From: an uncultured Bacillaceae bacterium
Lineage (GTDB): Bacteria > Bacillota > Bacilli > Bacillales > Alkalibacillaceae
Direction: 5' to 3'
Assembly (NCBI GenBank): GCA_937958375.1
Contig: CALGNY010000193.1
Coordinates: 1 to 5,498, forward strand
DNA: 5,498 nt
Shown here: positions 1 through 5,162 of the stretch, piece by piece
Layout of the letters: each line of letters opens with the position of its first letter
Numbering within the stretch: the first letter of the stretch is position 1
Program-made: the position numbers and the translations under genes
Notes under the pieces: model-generated
Databases searched by the model: none
Seen by the model: only the letters and a program-made list of their open reading frames with translations
Told to the model about the DNA's origin: nothing

Positions 1-168
1 CGATAAAAGAGGCTTAACTGTCGACAACACGCTGTAACTGCCGATAAATGTGGCCTAACTGTCGAAAAACGCATTGTAACTGCCGATAAACGAGGCCTAA
101 CTGTCGATAAACACGCTGCAACTGCCGATAAACACGCTGCAACTACTGATAACCACAATCAGAACTGC
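1..168. repeat. Tandem array A, eight ~21-bp units
   Basis: Eight degenerate units start near positions 1, 22, 42, 63, 84, 105, 126 and 147, with lengths 21, 20, 21, 21, 21, 21, 21 and 22. The shared part is about AACTGYCGATAAA; the remaining bases vary. Units alternate in kind: odd units contain a GGCYT-type segment and end AACTGT, and even units contain GCTGT or similar and end AACTGC, giving a 42-bp dimer. Units 6 and 7 are nearly identical (one substitution), which suggests a recent local duplication. No ribosome binding site or convincing reading frame lies here. The array reaches the left edge, so its full length is unknown. The function is unknown. Confidence 0.85.
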
Positions 169-178
169 ACAACAACAG

Positions 179-202
179 CTGAAATTCTGTCCAATTGACA
201 GA
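179..202. repeat. Solitary repeat word shared with array B
   Basis: The segment reads CTGAAATTCT-GT-CCAATTGACAGA. The entry of array B at 4918-4939 reads CTGAAATTCT-CCAATTGAGAGA. The two copies are in the same orientation and differ by a 2-nt indel and one substitution. The word TCCAATTGA is the core of the first two units of array B, so this looks like a single member of that repeat family sitting just downstream of array A, on the other side of the gene cluster. Confidence 0.6.
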
Positions 203-230
203 CAACCCCGTTGATGACCAACGGCTTGTC
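201..230 (+). other. Imperfect hairpin upstream of the DUF441 gene
   Basis: GACAA (201-205) pairs with TTGTC (226-230). Inside it, CCGTTG (208-213) pairs perfectly with CAACGG (219-224) around the 5-nt loop ATGAC, leaving a 2x1 internal loop. There is no T-run after it, so it is not a standard intrinsic terminator. It ends about 13 nt before the ribosome binding site of the next gene. It may be a leader structure, or the end of an upstream transcript that the window does not show. Confidence 0.45.
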
Positions 231-258
231 CTAATTCTGATAAGAGGTGAACGACCAT

Positions 259-732
259 ATGTTTTCATCATCAACGATTTTCTTACTGATCTTGTTGGCC
301 CTTGGTTTCATTGCGAAAAACCAAGCGATTTTAGTAGCGGTATATATCTTATTGGGCATTAAGTTATTTAAATTGGATGACCGGGTTTTTCCCTTTCTGG
401 AAGCGAAGGGGATGTTCATTGGTGTGGTCATCATCACGGTTGCCGTGTTGGTTCCGATCGCCACCGGAGAAATTGGTTTCTCGGATTTGTTGAGCAGTTT
501 TAAGTCATACTATGCTTGGATCGCTGTACTTGCTGGAATTTTTGTCGCTTATGTCGCGAAAGACGGGCTCACATTATTGTCGGAGGATCCACATTTGACA
601 ACCGCATTGATCCTTGGAACCATTTTGGCTGTCGTATTTTTCAAAGGGATTGCTGTCGGTCCATTGATCGGTGCTGGAATTGCATATCTTGCGATGCGTG
701 CGGTCGATTCGTTGATCGGTTTGTTCGGGTAA
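259..732 (+). CDS. UPF0756 (DUF441) membrane protein, YtwI-like
   Basis: This is a 157-residue, very hydrophobic protein with probable membrane segments near residues 5-18, 22-37, 50-70, 84-100 and 114-146. The C-terminal half has the glycine-rich pattern typical of the UPF0756/DUF441 family (a KDG segment at 101-103, then GTILAVVF and GIAVGPLIGAGI at about 120-141). The biochemical function is not established. I chose the ATG at 259 because AAGAGGTG (242-249) sits 9 nt upstream. An in-frame GTG at 247 lies inside that ribosome binding site and would add only four residues. A family member, ytwI, is the gene just before citZ in B. subtilis, and the placement here is the same. I found no convincing promoter directly upstream, so it may be read from an upstream transcript. 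A weak stem (CGGG 726-729 with CCCG 737-740) overlaps its stop codon. Confidence 0.88.
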   Translation: MFSSSTIFLLILLALGFIAKNQAILVAVYILLGIKLFKLDDRVFPFLEAKGMFIGVVIITVAVLVPIATGEIGFSDLLSSFKSYYAWIAVLAGIFVAYVAKDGLTLLSEDPHLTTALILGTILAVVFFKGIAVGPLIGAGIAYLAMRAVDSLIGLFG

Positions 733-823
733 ATCTCCCGGAAATATGGCTGGGATTATAGGACATATATATGAAAATAGTGGTCAAGCTATGTCAATTC
801 ATGGTTGTAATATTTAAAAAAAT

Positions 824-852
824 TTCACATTCGAACTATTTTTGTTTATAAT
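824..852 (+). promoter_or_regulatory. Sigma-A-type promoter for citZ
   Basis: TTCACA (824-829) is a 5/6 match to the -35 consensus. It is followed by a 17-bp spacer and a perfect TATAAT (847-852). Transcription would start near 859-861, giving a leader of about 77 nt before citZ. This is the best promoter in the window by inspection. In B. subtilis the citZ promoter is repressed by CcpC and CcpA. I could not identify a consensus cre site or a convincing CcpC box here. Confidence 0.75.
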
Positions 853-885
853 GAGATGTGAGATACAATAGAATTCCGATAGAAT

Positions 886-905
886 AAATGTGTACATACA
901 CATTT
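886..905 (+). promoter_or_regulatory. Perfect palindrome in the citZ leader
   Basis: AAATGTGT (886-893), ACAT (894-897) and ACACATTT (898-905) form a perfect 8-bp inverted repeat. It lies about 26-46 nt downstream of the predicted start of transcription and ends 15 nt before the ribosome binding site. It could be an operator for a dimeric repressor acting as a roadblock, or an RNA stem-loop in the leader. It resembles a CcpA cre site only at the outer TG/CA bases and lacks the central CG. Confidence 0.55.
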
Positions 906-936
906 TTGGACAAAAAATGAAAAGGAGAGAGATACG

Positions 937-2052
937 ATGTCAAACAAAAAGGGACTTGAAGGTATCGTAGCAACAGAATCAGCAATCAGTTCGATTATCG
1001 ATGACAAGCTTACTTATGTGGGCTATGACATTGATGACCTTGCGAAAAATTCAAGTTTTGAAGAAGTTATTTACCTATTATGGAACCAAAAACTTCCGAC
1101 AAAAGATGAATTAGATGCATTGAAAAAAGATTTGGCAGAAAACATGGAAATCCCTTCTGAAATCGTTGATCATTTGAAATCCTATGATTTGAAAACGGTT
1201 CATCCGATGGCAGCTGTGCGTACAGCGATTTCGATGTTAGGCTTGTACGATGATGAAGCAGATGTGATGGATGAAGAAGCGAACCGTCGTAAAGCTGTTC
1301 GTCTGCAAGCTAAAATTTCAACGATTGTAACGGCTTTCGCACGCATTCGTAACGGAAAAGATCCAGTTGCTCCAAAGAAAGAAAACAGTTATGCTGAAAA
1401 CTTCTTGTATATGTTGAATGGCAAAGACCCAGAAGACATTGAAGTTGAAGCTTTCAACAAAGCGCTTGTTCTACATGCGGACCACGAATTGAACGCTTCC
1501 ACGTTTACTGCACGGGTTTGTGTCGCGACTTTATCTGACATTTATTCTGGAATTACAGCAGCGATCGGCGCGCTTAAAGGACCTCTTCATGGAGGAGCTA
1601 ACGAGCGAGTCATGGCCATGCTATCTGAAATTGGTGAAGTCGATAATGCAATCCCTTACATTGAGAAGAAACTTGAAAACAAAGAAAAAATCATGGGTAT
1701 GGGACACCGCGTTTATCGAAATGGTGACCCTCGTGCCAAGCATCTGAAAGAAATGTCCAAGCAATTGACAGACATCGCTGGTGAGAGTAAATGGTATGAG
1801 ATGTCTATCAAGATTGAGGACTACATCAAAGAAAATAAAGGACTTCCTGCGAACGTTGATTTCTATTCAGCATCTGTATATCACAGCTTAGGAATCGATC
1901 ATGATCTATTCACTCCAATCTTCGCAGTGAGCCGTGTGTCTGGTTGGTTAGCTCATATTCTTGAGCAGTATGCCGACAACCGACTAATTCGTCCAAGAGC
2001 GGAATACGTTGGACCAGACAAGCAGAAGTACGTACCACTTAATGAGCGCTAA
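937..2052 (+). CDS. citZ: Citrate synthase (CitZ)
   Basis: This 371-residue protein condenses oxaloacetate and acetyl-CoA to citrate, the entry step of the TCA cycle, in the cytoplasm. The length fits the short Gram-positive type I-like citrate synthases (B. subtilis CitZ is about 372 residues). The catalytic set is visible: His218 in GPLHGGANE, His257 in GMGHRVYRNGDPR and Asp308 in ANVDFYS. His183 (LHADHELNAST) and Arg352/Arg354 (RPRAEYVG) are the expected substrate-binding positions. The start is ATG with AAAGGAG at 921-927. It is the first gene of the citZ-icd-mdh cluster and is driven by the promoter at 824-852, with a ~77-nt leader holding a palindrome. A hairpin follows 32 nt after the stop. 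The protein could in principle also act as a 2-methylcitrate synthase, but the icd-mdh context argues for the TCA enzyme. Confidence 0.98.
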   Translation: MSNKKGLEGIVATESAISSIIDDKLTYVGYDIDDLAKNSSFEEVIYLLWNQKLPTKDELDALKKDLAENMEIPSEIVDHLKSYDLKTVHPMAAVRTAISMLGLYDDEADVMDEEANRRKAVRLQAKISTIVTAFARIRNGKDPVAPKKENSYAENFLYMLNGKDPEDIEVEAFNKALVLHADHELNASTFTARVCVATLSDIYSGITAAIGALKGPLHGGANERVMAMLSEIGEVDNAIPYIEKKLENKEKIMGMGHRVYRNGDPRAKHLKEMSKQLTDIAGESKWYEMSIKIEDYIKENKGLPANVDFYSASVYHSLGIDHDLFTPIFAVSRVSGWLAHILEQYADNRLIRPRAEYVGPDKQKYVPLNER

Positions 2053-2083
2053 GAGGCTGTTCATCTAAGGTACAATAGATTCT

Positions 2084-2110
2084 ACAAAAGCCGGGAGAGC
2101 CGGCTTTTGT
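2084..2110 (+). terminator. Terminator-like hairpin between citZ and icd
   Basis: ACAAAAGCCGG (2084-2094) pairs perfectly with CCGGCTTTTGT (2100-2110) around the 5-nt loop GAGAG. The stem is 11 bp with a G+C-rich tip. The only T-run (TTTT, 2105-2108) lies inside the 3' arm and is followed by GTGATG, so release should be incomplete. I read it as a leaky terminator or processing site that lowers icd-mdh transcription relative to citZ. Nearly the same structure would form on the opposite strand. Confidence 0.75.
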
Positions 2111-2113
2111 GAT

Positions 2114-2146
2114 GTTATCTGGATTTATAAGCAATTTTCAGATAAC
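2114..2146. promoter_or_regulatory. Wide inverted repeat upstream of icd
   Basis: GTTATCTG (2114-2121) and CAGATAAC (2139-2146) are perfect 8-bp inverted repeats separated by 17 bp that include TTTATAA (2124-2130). The half-sites are 25 bp apart centre to centre. The element lies between the citZ hairpin and the icd ribosome binding site. It may be an operator or a second RNA stem with a large loop. I could not pair the TATAAG at 2126-2131 with a suitable -35 box, so an icd promoter here is not supported by consensus matching. Confidence 0.45.
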
Positions 2147-2187
2147 GGAATGAATTGGACTTTCAACTATTTGAGGAGGTAATGAGA

Positions 2188-3459
2188 TTGACACAAGGTG
2201 AGAAAATTATCGTTGAAAATGGAAAAATGACTGTTCCTAACCATGCAATCATCCCATTCATCGAAGGGGACGGGACTGGCCCGGATATTTGGGCTGCAGC
2301 TTCCCGCGTATTGGAAAAAGCAGTTGAGAAAGCATACAATGGCGAAAAGAAAATTGTCTGGAAAGAAGTATTGGCTGGTCAGAAGGCTTATGACCAAACA
2401 GGCGAATGGTTGCCAAAAGAAACGCTCGATACCATTCGTGATTATAAAATTGCCATCAAAGGACCTTTGACAACGCCAATCGGTGGAGGAATCCGCTCAC
2501 TGAACGTAGCACTGCGGCAAGAGCTTGACCTATTTACTTGCTTGCGCCCAGTACGTTACTTCGAAGGTGTTCCTTCTCCTGTCAAAAATCCAGAAGACGT
2601 AGACATGCAAATCTTCCGTGAAAACACAGAAGATATTTATGCGGGTATCGAATGGCAAGAAGGCACAGATGAAGTGAAGAAAGTAGTCGACTTTATCCAA
2701 AATGAAATGGGTGTCGATAAGATCCGCTTCCCTGAAACTTCAGGAATTGGTATCAAACCAGTTTCTAAAGAAGGTACAGAGCGTCTGGTTCGCTCTGCAA
2801 TCGAATACGCGCTTAATGAAGGTAAGAAGAGCGTAACCCTTGTTCATAAAGGGAACATCATGAAATTTACGGAAGGCTCCTTCAAGAACTGGGGCTACGA
2901 TTTAGCAGAACGTGAATATGGTGATAAAGTATTTACGTGGAAAGAATATGATGCGATTGTTGAAGAAAAAGGCCGCGAAGCAGCAGATCAGGCTCAAAAA
3001 GAAGCTGAAGATGCTGGTAAGATCATCGTGAAAGATTCGATTGCAGATATTTTCTTACAACAAATTTTGACTCGTCCGAAAGAGTTCGATGTCGTTGCAA
3101 CGATGAACTTAAACGGAGACTATATCTCTGACGCATTGGCAGCTCAAGTGGGTGGAATCGGAATCGCTCCAGGTGCAAACATCAACTATGACACAGGCCA
3201 TGCGATTTTCGAAGCAACACACGGAACGGCTCCAAAATATGCTGGTTTGGATAAAGTGAACCCATCCTCTGTCATTTTGTCTGGTACATTGATGTTGGAC
3301 CACTTAGGCTGGAGAGAAGCGAGTGAGCTGATCGCAAAAGCAATGGATAAAACGATTGCTAGCAAGGTCGTCACTTATGACTTCGCTCGTTTGATGGATA
3401 ACGCAACGGAAGTGAAAACTTCTGAATTTGCGGATGAATTAATTAAGAATATGGATTAA
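2188..3459 (+). CDS. icd: NADP-dependent isocitrate dehydrogenase (Icd)
   Basis: The protein oxidatively decarboxylates isocitrate to 2-oxoglutarate with NADP+, in the cytoplasm. From the TTG at 2188 it has 423 residues, the same length as B. subtilis Icd, and opens TQGEKIIVENG, as that protein does. The ribosome binding site AGGAGG (2174-2179) is 8 nt from this TTG but only 2 nt from the ATG at 2182, so TTG is the preferred start. A TTG further upstream (2155) would swallow the binding site. Visible active-site residues are Ser104 and Asn106 in GGGIRSLNVALRQ, Arg110, Arg120, Arg144, Tyr151, Lys221 (HKGNIMKFTEG) and Asp311/Asp315. Lys350-Tyr351 in HGTAPKYAG, with Tyr397 and Arg401, indicate NADP use. 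Ser104 corresponds to the serine phosphorylated in E. coli Icd. A charged segment at about 241-281 matches the Bacillus-type insertion. Mdh follows after 55 bp with no terminator between, so the two are probably cotranscribed. Confidence 0.98.
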   Translation: MTQGEKIIVENGKMTVPNHAIIPFIEGDGTGPDIWAAASRVLEKAVEKAYNGEKKIVWKEVLAGQKAYDQTGEWLPKETLDTIRDYKIAIKGPLTTPIGGGIRSLNVALRQELDLFTCLRPVRYFEGVPSPVKNPEDVDMQIFRENTEDIYAGIEWQEGTDEVKKVVDFIQNEMGVDKIRFPETSGIGIKPVSKEGTERLVRSAIEYALNEGKKSVTLVHKGNIMKFTEGSFKNWGYDLAEREYGDKVFTWKEYDAIVEEKGREAADQAQKEAEDAGKIIVKDSIADIFLQQILTRPKEFDVVATMNLNGDYISDALAAQVGGIGIAPGANINYDTGHAIFEATHGTAPKYAGLDKVNPSSVILSGTLMLDHLGWREASELIAKAMDKTIASKVVTYDFARLMDNATEVKTSEFADELIKNMD

Positions 3460-3514
3460 TGAGTGGCTTTCTTGACAGACTAGAACTAGTCAACGAATTG
3501 AGGGGAGGCTTTTG

Positions 3515-4465
3515 ATGACAATCAAGCGTAGGAAAGTCTCAGTGATCGGTGCTGGGTTTACCGGTGCAACGACGGCATTGATGGTTGCTCAGAAGGAATT
3601 GGCGGATGTTGTCTTAGTGGATATTCCGGATATGGAGGACCCGACGAAAGGGAAAGCGCTCGATATGCTGGAAGCAGGTCCGATTCAGCGATTTGATTCC
3701 ACGATTACCGGTACCTCGAATTATGAGGATACGAAGGACTCGGATGTCGTCATCATTACGGCAGGCATCGCTAGAAAACCTGGGATGAGCCGAGATGATC
3801 TGGTAGCGACCAACTCAGGAATCATGAAAACCGTCACATCGGAAATCATGAGCCATTCATCTGACCCGATCATCATCGTTCTGACAAATCCGGTTGATGC
3901 CATGACCTATACGGTTTTTCAAGCTTCTGGCTTACCAAAAAATCGTGTCATCGGTCAATCTGGTGTTTTGGATACTGCACGATTCCGCACGTTTGTCGCA
4001 CAAGAGTTGAATGTTTCCGTAAAAGACGTCAGTGGATTCGTGCTCGGTGGTCATGGCGATGATATGGTACCGATGCTGCGTTACTCATACGCGGGTGGGA
4101 TTCCACTTGAAAAACTGATTTCTGAGGAGCGTTTGGAAGAAATCGTTGAGCGTACGCGTAAAGGTGGCGGTGAGATTGTCGGATTGCTTGGGAACGGCTC
4201 TGCCTACTATGCACCGGCTGCTGCCTTAACGGAAATGACCGAAGCCATCTTAAAAGATCAACGCCGAATTCTGCCGACCATCGCCTATTTAGAAGGCGAA
4301 TACGGTTATCAGGATATGTATTTAGGTGTTCCGACCATCATTGGCGGCAACGGTCTTGAGAAAATTTTAGAGCTTGATTTAACCGATGAAGAAAAAACTC
4401 AATTAGACAAGTCAGCAAACTCTGTCCAAGAAGTCATGAAGGTTTTAAAAGAGAATGAAAAGTAA
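3515..4465 (+). CDS. mdh: Malate dehydrogenase (Mdh), LDH-like type
   Basis: The protein interconverts malate and oxaloacetate with NAD, regenerating the acceptor for CitZ. It has 316 residues, similar to B. subtilis Mdh (about 312). The N-terminal Rossmann fold shows GAGFTG at residues 12-17 and Asp36 at the end of the second strand (VVLVDIP), which favours NAD over NADP. The substrate-loop arginines are Arg87 and Arg93 (IARKPGMSR), the choice that gives malate rather than lactate specificity in this superfamily. Asn125 (LTNPVDAMT), Asp153 and Arg156 (GVLDTARFR), and the catalytic His180 (GGHGDDMVP) are all present. The ATG at 3515 follows AGGGGAGG (3501-3508) by 6 nt. A TTG immediately before it is less likely. 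This is the last gene of the cluster, closed by the terminator at 4471. In B. subtilis phoP-phoR come next; here they do not. Confidence 0.98.
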   Translation: MTIKRRKVSVIGAGFTGATTALMVAQKELADVVLVDIPDMEDPTKGKALDMLEAGPIQRFDSTITGTSNYEDTKDSDVVIITAGIARKPGMSRDDLVATNSGIMKTVTSEIMSHSSDPIIIVLTNPVDAMTYTVFQASGLPKNRVIGQSGVLDTARFRTFVAQELNVSVKDVSGFVLGGHGDDMVPMLRYSYAGGIPLEKLISEERLEEIVERTRKGGGEIVGLLGNGSAYYAPAAALTEMTEAILKDQRRILPTIAYLEGEYGYQDMYLGVPTIIGGNGLEKILELDLTDEEKTQLDKSANSVQEVMKVLKENEK

Positions 4466-4470
4466 TTATG

Positions 4471-4512
4471 AACATCCATTTCTGATTTATCGGAAGTGGA
4501 TGTTTTTTCTTT
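4471..4512 (+). terminator. Strong intrinsic terminator after mdh
   Basis: The 5' arm at 4471-4485 (beginning AACATCCA) pairs with the 3' arm at 4490-4504 (ending TGGATGTT). The result is a 15-bp stem with two G-U pairs and a TTTA tetraloop (4486-4489). A T-run (TTTT C TTT) follows directly. It starts 5 nt after the mdh stop codon and should end the citZ-icd-mdh transcript before the next gene. Confidence 0.9.
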
Positions 4513-4531
4513 TAAAATTTCATCCTTCAAG

Positions 4532-4556
4532 GTTTTTGTTGAATTAAATCGGGTAT
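4532..4556 (+). promoter_or_regulatory. Sigma-B-like general stress promoter
   Basis: GTTTTT (4532-4537), a 13-bp spacer and GGGTAT (4551-4556) match the sigma-B pattern GTTTAA-N12-15-GGGTAT, with a perfect -10 and GTTT at the -35. It lies between the mdh terminator and the DUF2188 gene, with a predicted leader of about 40 nt. No comparable sigma-A promoter was seen in this gap. Confidence 0.65.
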
Positions 4557-4602
4557 CGAGTAATACAACATGAATCAAGAAACAACCAAAGGAGGATTTA
4601 CC

Positions 4603-4854
4603 ATGTCTGAAGAAGAAAGACAAGAATTTTTCAAGGAAAGAGCCGGAACTGACGATGCCCGATTTCACGTCGTTCCTTATGACGAAGAGTGGGCTGTGAA
4701 AGAAGAAGGTAAAGAAGAACCTGAATATACTACGGATTCAAAAGATGAAGCGGTTGAAAAAGCGATTGAACTAGCGCAAGAAAGCGAAACCATCGCTTAC
4801 ATTCACAGCTCTTCAGGCGAAATTGAAGATCAATATGATTATGAGACGAAATAA
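4603..4854 (+). CDS. Small acidic DUF2188-family protein
   Basis: This 83-residue protein of unknown function has no signal peptide or membrane segment. By hand count it has about 27 acidic and 9 basic residues, so it is strongly acidic. The core fits the DUF2188 pattern: HVVPYDEEWAVK (about 22-33), then a T-x-S-K-DEAVEKAIELAQ helix (about 44-59), then IAYIHSSSGEIEDQYDY (about 64-80). The ATG at 4603 has an ideal AAAGGAGG (4588-4595) 7 nt upstream. An earlier in-frame ATG at 4570 would place that site inside the gene and is rejected. It stands alone between two terminators, with a sigma-B-like promoter, so I infer a single-gene stress-induced unit unrelated to the TCA genes. The family assignment is from recognised motifs only. 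Confidence 0.85.
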   Translation: MSEEERQEFFKERAGTDDARFHVVPYDEEWAVKEEGKEEPEYTTDSKDEAVEKAIELAQESETIAYIHSSSGEIEDQYDYETK

Positions 4855-4897
4855 GCATAAAAGAACACTCTGCTACTCGTGGAGTGTTTTTTTATGC
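4855..4897 (+). terminator. Terminator abutting the DUF2188 gene
   Basis: The 16-bp stem of 4855-4870 (GCATAAAAGAACACTC) with 4882-4897 (GAGTGTTTTTTTATGC) has one G-U pair and an 11-nt loop. The T-run is the lower part of the 3' arm. The hairpin begins at the base right after the stop codon. Because the A-run and T-run are paired, it could also stop transcription from the opposite strand, shielding the gene from the repeat region to the right. Confidence 0.85.
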
Positions 4898-4926
4898 TGA
4901 TTTTTGCAAAGGAAGTACTGAAATTC

Positions 4927-5133
4927 TCCAATTGAGAGATGATTTTTCCAATTGAATTGTGGCGCTGTCCAATAGAATGAGAATTTTTCCATTCGACATT
5001 CAAAAACGTCCAATAGAAAATTGAAAACGTCCAATAGAATTTGGATTTCGTCCATTAGAGTTGATATTTTGTCCAATAGAACTTTCGAATTGTCCATTAG
5101 AACGCGAATTTTTCCAATAGAGATATAATCATT
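4927..5133. repeat. Array B, ten units with a TCCAATAGA core
   Basis: Cores of the form TCCAATAGA (variants TCCAATTGA, TCCATTAGA, TCCATTCGA) start at 4927, 4947, 4968, 4988, 5009, 5030, 5051, 5072, 5093 and 5113. The spacings are 20, 21, 20, 21, 21, 21, 21, 21 and 20. Only the first ~10 bases of each unit are conserved; the next ~10 differ from unit to unit and are mostly A/T-rich. A lead-in CTGAAATTCT (4918-4927) also occurs at 179-188. The array shows no credible gene: the open frame on the minus strand from 5097 has no ribosome binding site and arises from the multiple-of-three period. The function is unknown. Confidence 0.9.
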
Positions 5134-5162
5134 TCAAAATTGATCGTTTCACGAGTTTATTT

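Noticed and set aside
195..223. Promoter for the DUF441 gene from TTGACA at 195-200
   Set aside because: The expected -10 position reads CCAACG, and shifting the spacing by one base does not help. The TTGACA belongs to the repeat word at 179-202.
726..741. Terminator after the DUF441 gene
   Set aside because: The stem is only about 4 G-C pairs plus weak ends and there is no T-run.
771..851. 26-codon open frame upstream of citZ as a leader peptide
   Set aside because: It overlaps the -35 and -10 boxes of the citZ promoter, so the citZ transcript would not contain it, and its ribosome binding site is poor.
889..902. CcpA cre site in the citZ leader
   Set aside because: Only the outer TG and CA and a few other positions match. 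The central CG and the flanking A/T positions are missing.
3472..3500. Promoter for mdh from TTGACA at 3472-3477
   Set aside because: No acceptable -10 box lies 16-18 bp downstream. The nearby GACTAG/CTAGTC repeat has only a 2-nt centre and is weak as a hairpin.
4873..5097. Minus-strand frame with a heptad-like LLD-x-x-x-x repeat, possible coiled-coil protein
   Set aside because: The heptad is the 21-bp DNA period read as codons. There is no ribosome binding site before the ATG, 20-bp units break the register, and it runs through the DUF2188 terminator.
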